From assembly GCA_903813345.2 (NCBI GenBank), contig CAIIXF020000011.1:997001-1061000 (forward strand): 64,000 bases of DNA, in the 5' to 3' direction. The notes under the pieces are model-generated. The model searched no databases and had not been told where the DNA came from. It was given only the letters and a program-made list of their open reading frames with translations. A program made the translations under genes and the position numbers. The stretch's first letter is position 1. Each line of letters starts with the position of its first letter. Shown piece by piece: positions 35,201-46,791 of the stretch. Origin of the DNA: Owenia fusiformis (lineage: Eukaryota > Annelida > Polychaeta > Sabellida > Oweniidae).

Positions 35201-35300
35201 ACTGTTTTCTCGAATTAAATACAGTATTATATCCATTTAGTGAAAAAAGCCTCTCATTGTGTTGAGTTAACCATGTTTCAGACAGCATTGATATCTTTGG
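32274..35300 (-). mobile_element. LINE (non-LTR retrotransposon), 5'-truncated
   Basis: It comprises the 926-codon frame at 32508-35288, a 3' UTR of about 215 bp, and a tail of ATTGA repeats at 32274-32292, as in CR1/L2/Jockey-type LINEs. An in-frame TAA lies 18 bases before the first ATG, and the start of the endonuclease domain is absent, so the 5' end was lost at insertion. Confidence 0.9.
32508..35288 (-). CDS. LINE endonuclease/reverse transcriptase ORF
   Basis: The 926 residues show an AP-type endonuclease followed by reverse transcriptase. Endonuclease: SETW (3-6), a GDFN box (111-114) and the SDHF catalytic box (177-180); the N-terminal strand with the catalytic Asn is missing. RT: NYRPISILSVFSKMLEKIV (481-499), HQYGFRKKHST (516-526), the first catalytic aspartate in YIDLTKAFD (551-559), GVPQGSVIGPLLFIIFIND (623-641) and the YADD box (654-657). 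The C-terminal part has no RNase H. Order and motifs place it near the Jockey/CR1/L2 group; the clade is not certain. The uninterrupted frame implies a fairly recent insertion, but without a full endonuclease it is unlikely to move on its own. Confidence 0.93.
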   Translation of the reverse strand: MLSETWLTQHNERLFSLNGYNTVFNSRKQSRGGGVCLHIAKQYKFEERSDLKLNSDKCESVSIEIKQDEGKNIIVTAIYKPPNANLNDFNNLFNIFLEKVASENKISYILGDFNVDLFKANDHDQTNDFLCNLYTNNYMPLIYRPSRITRNCATLIDNIFTNAHNIAQSGIILYDISDHFPIYAVNNHEKPKVKKLKIQYRLINDETCTRLQSEISKINWHAIYQSQCVNNAYNSFIETFTEAYNRCLPVKSKIVSTFNDNEKPWITLGIIISARDKSKLYIKYKKNPTLENKAMYKRYKNKLTHVIRNAEKAYYKNKFEANKDNIKKSWNIINTILKKKSGQSKINNTFNLNNRQTTDGAEIAENFNNFFSSIGNKPANKIHSNTDPMVNLRKINSNDKSLFLTPVTETDVKNQLKSLKPSAASIDDIKSSVVKLLKESLSAPLTQIFNLSISTGTFPDALKIARVIPIFKKGLKEIFNNYRPISILSVFSKMLEKIVHDKVTVFLEKYEILYLHQYGFRKKHSTYMALLNFIENIRKSLDSGKTSLGIYIDLTKAFDTVDHKILLQKLEFYGIRGVALSWFTSYLENRRIITEFTKKNVSLDQFTETDVKYRSIENTVEYGVPQGSVIGPLLFIIFINDIYLVSNKLSFVLYADDTNIALTDKNIENLVIEMNEELQNVSNWMKANKPTLNVDKTKFMIFSNKRDLNNKNIILKIDNQPIEEVKEINFLGVIIDSKLHWSPQINAICTKISNLIGIVYRTRHRLTLNAMTTIYYSMIYSYLSYGNILWGNAIKTLIQKLYILQKKFLRVITYSDSFAPSGPLFQKLKILNVFDIHSHQTASFVQKTLSESPDFPFKKFNHLFSLRSTIHSHDTKSKNDLIVQPFRTEYGRKSIGTSGPSIYNSLSSDLRNSVQRKFKSNLLSRY

Positions 35301-37382
35301 TTTTTACCCCACGGAGTAAGTTAAACCGAACATAAACAAAACCAGTTACAACAAATGAAGCCTACTATCTCACATATACTTGACTGTTTTACACAACAAA
35401 TATGTAAGATGCTTCAAAACTGTATTCGACCCGATTGAATATAAACTTGATAAGTATTTTAAATATGTGCGATACCAAGTATCATTCGAATTAGGTAAAC
35501 ATATTCATTTGCTGTAAACATATTCATTTGTGGGGAAGTCACGTGACTTACCGAATGATTTTAAATAAACCGATGCTCACTGTTTTGAGGAAGGGTAAGT
35601 CACGTAGTTTCAGTCACGTGACTTGCACCATCTATATATTCTAAGAGCTCTGGTGTGATTCTCCAATTGCGAACACGTATCTTCTATTAAGAAAAAGATC
35701 GCTTGAAGCCGCATGCCTGTTGCAATGATCTTATATCTTCTCAATTTCCTCTCTGGTGAATATGAATCTTGTTCAAATTCTTTTCCCTCGCTTGTTTCAT
35801 CCATTTTGAAATAATTTCTACGTCATTGGTCACGTGACTTACCGAATGGTTTCATTTATGTGGGGTAGGTGACTTGACTTACCGAAGATGATTTTATGCG
35901 AAAGTACATGTCATTAATTATGTGGGATAAGTCACTATATGTCCGTGCTATTTTGTACTCTATGATAAATGAACATTGTTTGGTTCTAAAGTGTATTTGT
36001 ATTTGATGCGTGTCCTAAATTATATGTGTCAACCGTCTTGTCCCGTGTGTACATGGACTTAAATATGTGACATTTCACCAAATTGAATAACACAAACCGC
36101 ATATACAAGTGCATTTACCGAATATAAAGGTACAAAAATCAAATATAAATGTGTAAAAACAAACAAATTAACGTTACGCGTTTTGAATTATTTTAGTAGA
36201 GTGGAATATCGAATGGTGGTAATCAAATACAAAAGTGCGAAAATCGAATAAAGATGCAGAACAATTCCATGTAATTGTCTAGCCGAGAAACCTATGGTAT
36301 AGGTTTTCTACATTCAAATCAATCATTATCATCAGATATTTTGCATCAGTTCCGAGGCATTATGATCATCTTTACATTCTTGTGAATTATAGTAACATTT
36401 TGATCATACCTTCACCCTCTTCTTCTTGTTCACTTTCTTCAGTAACGTTCACGCAGAATTTCGCCCGGCACCCAGATGCTGTTCATAAGATTCCTTCACT
36501 GTATTGCATTCCCCAGTTCCCCGTACAGTCGGCTCTGCAGCAAATATTAATATATGAAAAATTAATATATTGCAAAGTCATGGTGTCGTTTATGTCCATG
36601 TAGAGACAATACGAGTATTGCAGAAGTGTAAACAACTAAGTTTGAGCTAGAATTAGTTTGAACTCATATGCATGTTTTAATTGCACATCATATGGTTACT
36701 TTTGAAATGAAATGTGAAAAGGGAAAAGCGCTAAGAGGTGTCAAAGGAATGGTTTTGAGGTTGTCCCCTGAGTTCTAAATCCACAATCACATCGTGGACT
36801 TGCAACATTTTGAAAGTTGTGGGAATGTAAATATATAACCAACCATCTGCCATTTTTGTTAAATTTCATAAAATTCATCAATTTTGACATCAAATTTTGA
36901 CCCAATGTAATGGAAATATAACATTGCGGACTTAATAGGGAATAGAATCAAGATACAGATTTATTTACTTTATTGGGATTTATTTTGTTCCCCGCTTAAA
37001 AAATAGTCGTTCAAACAAATATGGGGGTTAACATGTAAACACGAAATGAAATAGAGTGGTTTTGTTTATATATGATGACTTCTAAGCATGTTACACTGTT
37101 TTAGGACACTTTGGCTAGTACATGGCCATTTAGAAAATGGCCACCATTTTATGTGTGCTTTTTTGCATTTTTTCAACTATAACTCAAAAAGTAATGTAGC
37201 GATTTTGTTCATATTTAATAATTGACTACTTATAAACATAGTTCACTGTTAATTGACAATTTTGCTAGAAAGCAGCAATTTAAAAGTTGTTTTATGAAGT
37301 TTTCTCTTACTAAAATTGTAGCAATTTTGTAAAGAAGACAGCCAGGGCCGTTTTTTTATTATTTGCAACGCCTTGGCGTTGC
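35301..37382. other. Region with repeated CACGTG-containing blocks
   Basis: The block AAGTCACGTGACTTACCGAA and variants occur near 35535, 35613, 35830 and 35868, sometimes degraded. A 64-residue minus-strand frame (35610-35804) begins MDETSEGKEFEQ but has no recognised domain and lies inside these blocks. The rest is featureless AT-rich sequence. Confidence 0.45.
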
Positions 37383-39940
37383 TATTTGTTGTATTTACAC
37401 TAGAGCCCTAAGACGTATTTGGTAAAACGTTTTAGCGTTAAAACGTTTTACAAATATTATGTAAATCCAGATTTTCCCAAGAGCTCTTGGCTTAGAGTAC
37501 TTAGCTAAAACGTTTTAGGACCCTCGGCATAGCCAAGATGTCTCACCGTTAAAACGTTTTACAAAGCAAGTGTAAAGGACCTTATACACCCTCCATTGGG
37601 ATCTGTCCATGGGGAAAAAAATAATTCATCTGATTTTCAAAATGAGTATTCTGCTTCAATTATTACATTTATATGCACACTAGTATCTTGTTGACCTATA
37701 TTCAGCTCTGTATTGATGTATAGGCCACTCATTAGTGTCATAATTCAATCATGAAGTGTAGAGGCATAGATTTCAAACCAGGAAGTATTTTTGTGTCTAT
37801 CAAAATCCATTTACAATCTACGCATCCCTGCATCTTATCCAAATATGTTACTACATAATGAAATATAATAGTATAATCTTTGGTTTTACAAACTTGTATG
37901 ATATTTGATAAGTGTAAAAGTTGTTTTTGGAGCATTTTTCTATAGCCATTTTGTAGGGGAAAAAATGATGAAAAATGTACAATCTTTTAATTTTAAGTAT
38001 GACCTGAATCGATTGCAAACTTCATATTTGCACATTTGATGAGATAAACCATTTGTGTCGTATTGTGAAATTATTAGACTCCAGATTGAAAATCTGGAGT
38101 CTATTGTTTTTGCCTGTTTTCTTTATTATTCTTTCTTTTTTCTTCCTCCTCACCAAATTTCTCGTCAACTACAACAGCTTACTTTATCCAACTTACATGG
38201 TTAACTTAAGACTGTATCCGACTTTCTGGGAAATTAGGTCAAATTTTTATCTAGGTCAAAGGTCAAGAACTAGGTCAAATCTTACATTTTCAACATTCTT
38301 CATCATATCTTCGTCAATATTCTTCGTACCTCCTTCATCTTTTTTTCATCGTGTAGCTTAGAAAAAGGCGAAACAAAGATATGACATCAGAATTTTGATT
38401 ACTCTTACCGATTTTGAGATATGGCGTCCGGAAAGTAGGTCAGAACAAAAAGTTCTCCAAATTCAACATGTGAGTTATGAAATAAGTGTAGAATGATCTC
38501 AGGAATCCGAATCTGCAAACCAAATTTGGATCGGACTTCCGGTTCGGAAGAAATGGCATTTTGAAAGCTCAAAAATCGCTAAATTTGGTGCCTATGTTAA
38601 GTCAATGGGAAAAAGACTTTTTCGAAGTGTAAAATACAAGATATAGACTGAGTACAGCTTAACATAATGAATGCTTATAAAAGAAGGGGACCTCAAAAGC
38701 TACATAGCTTCAAAGTTTGGACACCAAAATGCCTAGGTCAAAATCTAGGTCAAATTTATAGTTTTTCCTTATTTTTGCGATTCTGACATTACACTTTAAT
38801 GATTTGCTTCGAAATTTTGTATACAGGTAGCAAAGAGTGTGCTTATAGTGTTAGCCTTCTGCCGTCAGAAAGTATTTTGACCCACTTTTGAGATATGGTG
38901 TCTGAAAAGTAGGTCAAAATAAAAAGTTCTCCAAATCTAACGTATGAGTTATGAATTAAGGGAAGAATTTTCTCAGGAATCAGAGTCTTTAAACCAAATT
39001 TAGATCCAACTTCTGATTAGATAGTTATAGCGGTTTGAAGTCTCGAAAAGTCGATATGATGATATCCCCATGTTAAGCCAATGGAGTCGAAGATAACATC
39101 GTCTAAATGTCTATATTCTAGCTGACTCAGCTTATTCTGGATGACTCAGCTTACAGTTTTTTGGATGACTCAGCTTAAAAAAAGTTTGAAATCTGGAGTC
39201 TTAAATTGAACTTGTTCAATTTACATGTCTAGTTAAGTTTGCAATCGATTCAGGTCATAGTGTATTTTTGGTATTTCTGTGATAATCAATGGAAACCAAT
39301 GGCCTCTATTGGGATCTGCTGATATCCTCATGTTAAGTCAATGGTGCACAGCCCCATGTAAGTCAATACAACCTTACTGAACGAAATAATCCCTATCTCA
39401 GCTTTTGTGTGTCCGAGCACTTTAATATTTTCCAAAGTATTATATGACATTTTATTCTTCATGTTACACCTACGAATGATTTATTTTAACCATAGGGATA
39501 TTTTCCAATAATTGCACCTTGTCCTTTATCGGTTTTAGCAAAGAGCTCTTAGCCCCCTTTTATGTTGTGCGTTGAACGAAAAAAACAAGAAAAAACAAAT
39601 ACCAAGAAGAAGAACCATCCATCCCAATTTCGCCTGACGCTCTTTTATATTCCTAATATATGCTCGTTACTCTCTTTGGTGGTTTCAACAATGCTGTCTT
39701 TAGGATATGTTTTTGCGAATGGAATAGCCATGGTGACTAAACCGTCCTTTAGCCATTACTGAACTTGTATATTTCTATTTTTCATGTAGGCCTACACCTC
39801 TCTTAAACGTCTTAGAAAACAGGTGTGAACTCAATCATTTTTCGTAAGAGGTCTTTAAAATGGTAATATAAACTCGGCAATTTTTTTCTAAAACGTTTTA
39901 GCCAAAACGTCTTGGAATTCAGTGTGTAGTGTACATTGGG
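37383..39940. mobile_element. Composite inverted-repeat element with AAAACGTTTT motifs
   Basis: The outer ends resemble each other in inverse: TTACACTAGAGCCCTAAGAC then GTAAAACGTTTTAG at the left, and GTACACTACACAC..CCAAGACGTTTTGG then CTAAAACGTTTTAG read inversely from the right. The palindrome AAAACGTTTT recurs at about 37427, 37439, 37506, 37552 and 39894. A middle pair (TGACCTGAATCGATTGCAAA at 38000 and its inverse at about 39240) and an inner pair (38076 and 39197) nest inside. I infer either one foldback element or successive nested insertions. Confidence 0.45.
38076..39198. mobile_element. Inner element with GACTCCAGATT ends
   Basis: It starts with a small palindrome (GACTCCAGATT-gaaa-ATCTGGAGTC) and ends AAATCTGGAGTCTT. 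The interior has two units of the dispersed repeat (AGGTCAAA, AAAAAGTTCTCCAAAT, CTCAGGAATC) about 480 bp apart. An end fragment of the same family lies at about 25935-26010, and the interior repeat also occurs at about 31460-31830. Confidence 0.5.
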
Positions 39941-41741
39941 CTATTGTCTAGATATAACTCAATTTTCGCAGGTTTTTAGATGAGTAAACAATTTTCCCCA
40001 ATTTTCATGTCGAGGAATTCATTTCTGAGGTCCATTTCAATGAATCGAGATATCCAGTACGACAGTGTTGTAAGTTCAAAATGATGAAAACATTGGCCAA
40101 CCTAGTAAAATTGTTAACCAAGACTGCAAAGCGAGAAACTACTGTTGACCAAGACCGAGTCTGTTATACCCTTACGTCATAGACTTATGTCAAACTTGAA
40201 CATGAGTGAAATCCAGCAGAGCAGCATAATGGTATATGAGACAATAACAAAATAGTGGATGAAAATTCTCAGTTTTTAGTTTTTTTGATATTTCAAAAAC
40301 TAGGAACCATAAAAAAGATGTGTTTTATTTATTGTTTGTGAGTGATTTTTGGTCTACAAAGCCTACATATACACATTATTACCCAAACAAAAACAAGTTT
40401 TTTTTAAAATACTACTTAAAAGTTAATGAAGTCCAAAATCGTCAACATCTGATTTCTCAATACCAGCTAAATGCAATTGTTACGATATGGAAATTAATTG
40501 GACGTAAAGTCCATTAATCTTTGACAATTAATTGATCAATTATCATCAATTTTTCTTTAACAAGACAAATTTTGATATGTAGAGTATTCTATCAGATCTG
40601 TTAAATGAATGCTGCGCTTTTTGGAAGGTAATTAAGATATTAATTGCGGCGTTTTCTGTTTTTATTACTAGATTTTGTCAAAAACGAAAAATGAGCTACC
40701 TCATCATTTTGACATTTTTAAGGTTCGATAATCACAGCTTTTAGGATAATCTGAACGAGTGTTTTATCATTTTATAAAAAAAATCGTTTACGATTTTATG
40801 TCGAGCTTATGGTAGAATTACAACCGTGATGTTTTATAACACTTAATATTTGTGCATGCATATTTCGGGACACTACTGAATTCTGCAAAAGCAATATTAC
40901 TTTTAATATTCAACAAACAAGGAAGTCGAAAAAATTGGATTCAGATCAAGAAGAACGACCGTTACCTTCCTCACAATTTTCCCCCTGCTTATCAGGGGGA
41001 CATATGCATGGACTCCACCATTCCAAGGGATCGCTATTCCCGTGTTACATGATCCTACAAAAGAAAAAATTACATATGGATATAAATTATGTTTTCCGTT
41101 TACAACATTTTTTTTATATCATGATTTAACTAATGTAATGAAGATGTCATCATTAATCCTGGTTGGCATAATATTTTCTGGTTGTGAAGATCAATACTAT
41201 TTCTCGAGTATTCATGATCTAAGGTTATAGTGATTGTTTTTAACACCCAGGTAATATGCAACTACAGGTATTTTTAAAAACACTTGAAGCACCTTTCTTC
41301 TTTGATTTTGACACTGCCATATTTTTGTTCGTGGGGCAATTTTCGTTTTCAACCTGTCATACAGAATCAATTTGACATAGGCTTGAAATTACATGAAGAA
41401 TAAAACATGGCAGTCCTACACAATTAGGAAGATGTACTTTCTACACGCAAATTGTAGTTGTTTGATTGATTCTTAGGTTTCAAAATCTACTTTTAAGTTT
41501 TTTTTATGATTTCACAGAATATTGATAATGTTAAACTTTATGGGGCGTTTTTATAGCAATTTCAATAATTTGAAATGCGTTTATGGAGCTTTGGATATGC
41601 TATTTGTGTTTATAGTTTAAACAAAGATGACATTTCATTCTTCAAAAAAACTAAAATGACTACATGGCTTCAAACGTGATAACTTTAAAATAAAATAATA
41701 AGAGGAAAAACGATACCGAAGAATCTGTTATAATGTATATA
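39941..41741. other. Unassigned AT-rich sequence
   Basis: Short open frames only. The overlapping frames near 40852-41230 have no domain and no splice context. Confidence 0.35.
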
Positions 41742-41982
41742 TGAGCCTGGTCATAGGAAAACCGGTCTTATCACAAAAGTTAGAATTGTGCTACAGAGCC
41801 AAAAATTTGCCCAAGATTAAGAGGAAAACGTGCTAAATTCAAATCCGACTTTTTGGTCTATATATTGTTAAGACATAATCCATGGCTCATTTGAAAGGTC
41901 TCTTTGTGCTTTATAAGATAAACAAAAAATCAGAATATTGAAAAAATCTGTGATAAGACCCCTTTTCCTGTGGCCTGGCTCA
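41742..41982. mobile_element. MITE of about 241 bp, TGAGCC ends
   Basis: TGAGCCTGGTCATAGGAAAA at the left faces TGAGCCAGGCCACAGGAAAA read inversely at the right, both continuing into GGTCTTATCACA. TATAT lies outside both ends. Confidence 0.65.
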
Positions 41983-42107
41983 CATATATCAAGAATATAA
42001 CATATTCACCTGCCAGGCAAAGTTGTGTAAGTGTAAGTATGGCCAATAATTATATCAACACCTTTATCTTCCCCGTCGATATTAGGCAAAGCTGGTTTAC
42101 AAAGTAC

Positions 42108-43376
42108 ATGTTACACTGTGCTATTACCACACAAGTACTAACCAAACCTCGTGATACCGTGAGCTTGGTCGGTGGTAACATGGCTTAGGCATGGGGCTAC
42201 GGTATATGTAGGAGTAAATCATGTTACTGTGCTATTACCACACAGGTACTAACCAAACCCCATGATACCTTGAGCTTGGTCAGTGGTAACGTGGCTTAGG
42301 CTGCGGGCTATGGTATATGTTGTAGCGAATCATGTCACTTAGCCTTGCCCAAGTCGGTATTTTTTACTTATATGATCTTGAATTATTACCGCCTTGTACA
42401 ATCCAATACATCTCCGCTGCTATTATGCTGAGATATTCAACGGTTTCGAGATTTCCATAATACCTACGCTATCAGGGGTATCGCGAAACCTTATTGATTA
42501 ACAGATATACGCTTGGACACGACGTGTGACTTCAGGCTGATTGACCAATCAAAACGTTATCAGGTTGAGCTGCACAGCAAAACAATCTTCCCGCCTACGA
42601 CTTGAAATTCAATGATCTGATCGATCGTTTCTTTAGAGTTACAATATATTATGTAATTAAATGTACACAGGGAATGTAAGAGTCATTAATATAAATTAGA
42701 TCATGCAATAGATTTAAAACTGATCTCGCGATGAAAATGCAAGACCTAGTCCAATGTAGCGGGTCATGTAGTCGTCGATCAGTAATTGAATCTCAGCCTA
42801 CATGTTCATTTGAATTCAGCGATCCTTTCAACGTTTATTGTTGAAATCTTCTAACCTCCGGTTACCGATCGATGTCTGACATCCACTTAACTCTGATTCA
42901 TATTTATCTGATAAAATATTTGTATTTTCATGATGAATTCATGCAAGATTTGTTCGTGAAAAGTCCCGACGAAAAGTGTACTTGTTTTTGACCGCGCATA
43001 ATAATGAGCTAACGCTGCAGGGCCGTCGTTGATTGGTCAAATTTTACCAACATAAACATTGAGTCGGTAAAGCACGTGGCTTTCTCTTTGGTACAAGGCG
43101 GTCATAATAGAAATCAGATAGTAAAAGAGACCGACTTGGGCAAGGCTACATGTTACTGTGCTATTACCAAACAGGTACTAACCAAACCCCATGATACTGT
43201 GAGCTCGGTCGGTGGTAACATGGCTTAGACATGGGGCTATGGTATATGTAATAGCGAATCATGTTACTGTGCTATTACCACACAGGTACTAACCAAACCC
43301 CATGATACTGTGAGCTTGGTCGGTGGTGGTAACATGGCTTAGGCATGGGGCTATGGTATATGTAGTAGCGAATCAG
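42108..43376. repeat. 111-bp tandem repeat, four copies, split in two
   Basis: The unit runs from TTACTGTGCTATTACCACAC through GATACTGTGAGCTTGGTCGG to GGTATATGTAGTAGCGAATC. Units begin near 42108, 42222, 43149 and 43262, with GTGCTATTACC at 42118, 42229, 43158 and 43269. The array is interrupted by the element at 42340-43148. Confidence 0.9.
42340..43148. mobile_element. Second Mutator-like TIR element, 809 bp
   Basis: Both ends read TAGCCTTGCCCAAGTCGGT on opposite strands and stay similar to the CCGCCTTGTAC about 55 bp inside. CATGTCACT (42331-42339) and CATGTTACT (43149-43157) flank it, a 9-bp target duplication with one mismatch, and it sits within the 111-bp array. The interior is non-coding, with ATTGACCAATC near 42538 and its inverse GATTGGTCAA near 43031. 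Confidence 0.82.
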
Positions 43377-43426
43377 CGGTATGTACAGCTCAATGTGGAT
43401 CCTCAAATGTTTTCAAATGTCTAGTA

Positions 43427-44418
43427 CAGGGTGTCCAAAAAACAGGACCGTAAGAAAGTTGAATAACTAGGTCAATTTTACAGATTTTGCCTTGAAATTT
43501 TAGAATTATTTAGTTCATTCAATTTAAATTTTGTTCTGAAAGTTTGATGATAATCTGTTTTTGTGTCAAAAACTACGGTACTTTACAAAACATGCTCAAA
43601 GTGGGCACTTCTCCTCTCTATGCACAAACGAATCCCGCGAATAAATTTGTTAATGACCCTGACCTATGCACATTAATTTGGATGGTAAATATTGAGGTAG
43701 TTATTGCACTCTTAAAATTGTTAGGGGCCTGTCAGTATACACATTGGCTTTGAGGAATCCTCAATGATAAAAAATTGGGGGATTTAGATCTGGCGAATGA
43801 GCTGCCCATATGGTTTGCGTTCTGCAACTGATGAGCTGACAACCTAAGCATTGCCTAAACCATTTCAGCATATCATTTGCAGTGTTGGGGTGGTATTGCC
43901 TTGTTGAAACCACTGCTTATCTCCTTATTAGATGTCCCTTCTGGTGCTTAGTGACCTCCAAAACTTAGTGAGAACTTACTGGTCCTTGTTCATGCTGATA
44001 GCACGTCCACCCTCACATTTGAACCAAAAAGGACTGATGATTCCATGTTTCCTCATTGCCACCCAGGCAGTGCATTGTTCAGAATGCAATGGATGCTGTA
44101 ACACTTCATCAGGAGGATGTAAGCCCTAGTTGCAATTGTTCTTGGAACAAACTTGTCCATTCAGAAAGACAATTTGTGTAGGAGGATCATCAACAACTTT
44201 GTTCACCGGATTGAATTGTGCAAAGAGAGGAGAGGTGCACATTTTGGGCATGATTTGTAAGGAGCTGTAGTTTGTGACTCAATAAGTAGATTATTATCAA
44301 ACTTTCACAACAAAATTCACATTAAATAACCTAAATAATTTTGAAATTTCAAGGCAAAATATGCAAAATTGACCAAGTTATTCAACTTTCTTACGGTCCT
44401 GTTTTTTTGGGCACCCTG
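43427..44418 (-). mobile_element. Mariner-like transposon relic, 992 bp, second family
   Basis: The ends CAGGGTGTCCAAAAAACAGG and CAGGGTGCCCAAAAAAACAG (inverse) match for about 120 bp, and TA lies on each side (43425-43426 and 44419-44420). On the minus strand, broken transposase segments are readable: a WFQQGNTTPT block like the WFQQDGA box, and upstream an INKF/NPVNKVVDDPPTQIVFLNG block. There are many stops, so it is inactive. The TIRs differ from those of the element at 30069, so this is a separate family. Confidence 0.88.
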
Positions 44419-44494
44419 TATTCATGATGTATCCACAAAAGGCCTGGTTGTATAAATTTACTTTGAATTATAGTTTATCTTCTTATTATGTTTG

Positions 44495-46640
44495 AGGTTG
44501 AGAATCATTGGTCAGATTGAGAATCATGGATCAAGTTAAGAATAATGGGTCAGATTGAGAATCATGGATCAAGTAAGAATCTTGGGTCAGATTGAGAATC
44601 ATGGGTCAAGTTAAGAATCTTGGGTCGGATTGAGAATCATAGCCAGATTGAGAATCATGGATCAACTTAATAATCATGGGTCAGATTGAGAATCATGGGT
44701 CAGGTTAAGAATCATGGGTCAGATTGAGAATCATGGGTCAGATTAAGAATCATGGGTCAGATTGAGAATCATGGGTCAGATTAAGAATTATGGGTCAGAT
44801 TGAGAATTATGGATCAAGTTAAGAATAATGGGTCAGATTGAGAATCATGGATCAAGTTAAGAATCTTGGGTCGGATTGAGAATCATAGCCAGATTGAGAA
44901 TCATGGATCAACTTAATAATCATGGGTCAGATTGAGAATCATGGGTCAGGTTAAGAATCATGGGTCAGATTGAGAATCATGGGCCAGATTAAGAATCATG
45001 GGTCAGATTGAGAATCATGGGTCAGATTAAGAATTATGGGTCAGATTGAGAATTATGGATCAAGTTAAGAATAATGGGTCAGATTGAGAATCATGGGTCA
45101 GATTGAGAATCATGGGTGAGGTTAAGAATCATGGGTCAGATTGAGAATCATGGGTCAGATTAAGAATTATGGGTCAGATTGAGAATTATGGATCAAGTTA
45201 AGAATAATGGGGCAGATTAAGAATTACGGATCAAGTTAAGAATACTGGGTCAGATTGAGAATCATGGATCAAGTTAAGAATCTTGGATCAGATTGAGAAT
45301 CATGGATCAAGTTAAAAATTATGGGTCGGATTGAGAATCATAGCCAGATTGAGAATCATGGATCAAGTTAAGAATCATGGGTCAGATTGAGAATTATGGG
45401 TCATGTTAAGAATCATGGGTCAGATTGAGAACCATGGGACAGAGTTGGAATTATGGGTCAGAGTAAGAATCATTGGTCAGGTTGAGAATCACAGGTCATA
45501 CAGAGAATCATGGGTCAGGTTGAGAATCATGGGTCATCAGGTTGAGAATCATGGGTCAGGTTCATAATTATGAGTCAGGCTGATAATTAGATTCATAACT
45601 CAAGTTGCAAATAATGGGTCAGATTAAGATTCATGGGTCAGGTTGAAAATCATGGGTCGGATTTAGAATCATGGGTCAGGTGGAGAATCATGAGTCTGGG
45701 TGGCAATTAGATTCAAAAGTCAGATTGCAAATCATGGGTGGGATTGAGAATCATGAGTCAGATTAAGAATTATGGGTCAGATTGAGAAGTATGGGTCTAA
45801 TTGAATCAATGGTCACGTTTAGAATAATGAATGGTGAATAGAGTGGTAAAAAGATAGGGTGGTAAATAGATTCATTAGTCAAATTGCAAATTATGGGTCA
45901 GATTAAGAATCAATGGTCAGGTTGAGAACAATGGGCCAGATTGAGACTCATTGGTTAGATTGAGAATCATGGGTCTAATTGAATCCATGGTCAAGTTTAG
46001 AATAATGAATGGTAAATAGAGTGGTAAAAAGATAGGGTGGTAAATAGATGCATTAGTGAAATTGATTAGTCAATTTGGAAATTATGGATCAGATTAAGAA
46101 TCATGGGTCAGATTGAGAATCATAGGTCAGATTGTATCCTTGATCAAGTGTAGAATAATGAATGGTAAACGGAGTGTTAGTCAAATTGCAAATTATGGGT
46201 CAAATTAAGAATTATGGGTCAGGTTGAGAATCATGTGTCAGATTGAGAATCGATAGTCAGATTGGGGATCATAGGTTAGATTGAATCCTTGATCAAGTGT
46301 AGAATAATGAATGGTAAATAGAGTGGTACATAGATGGGGTGGTAAATAGATTCATTAGTCAAATTGCAAATTAAAAATCAGGGATCAGATTAAGAATCAT
46401 GGGTCAGGTTGAGAATCATAGGTCAAATTGAGAATCATGGGTCAGGTTGAGAATTATGGGTCAGGGTAAGAATCATAGGTCAGATTGAGAACCATGGTTC
46501 AGATTGAATCCTTGGTCAAGTGTAGAATCATAAGTCAGGGTGGTAATTAGATTCATTTGTCAAATTGCAAATTATGGGTCAGATTAAGAATCATGGTTCA
46601 GCTTGAGAATCCTGGGTCAGATTGAGTCATTTGTCAGGCT
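44495..46640. repeat. 19-bp minisatellite with higher-order repeats, 2.1 kb
   Basis: The unit ATGGGTCAGATTGAGAATC and variants (GTCAAGTTAAG, GTCAGGTTAAG, GGTCGGATTGAG) run for over 100 copies. A higher-order block recurs every 246 bp (about 13 units): the marker ATAGCCAGATTGAG occurs at 44638, 44884 and again at about 45339. The right part, from 45800, decays and gains AATGAATGGTAAATAGAGTGG inserts, also repeated. Confidence 0.93.
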
Positions 46641-46791
46641 GATATAATGATGGGTCTGTTTTAGAGTTGTCGTTTTCATTGATTTAGGTCCATATTAGTA
46701 AACTGCCCCAAGGTCCTAGACAATGACTGATGATGACACTGATATATCAAAATGTTTTACATTCCAAATTTTTTTATCTACGTGTTTTCAG

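Noticed and set aside
44495-46640. CRISPR-like regular repeats
   Set aside because: Units are contiguous with no unique spacers, and the sequence is eukaryotic; an ordinary minisatellite.
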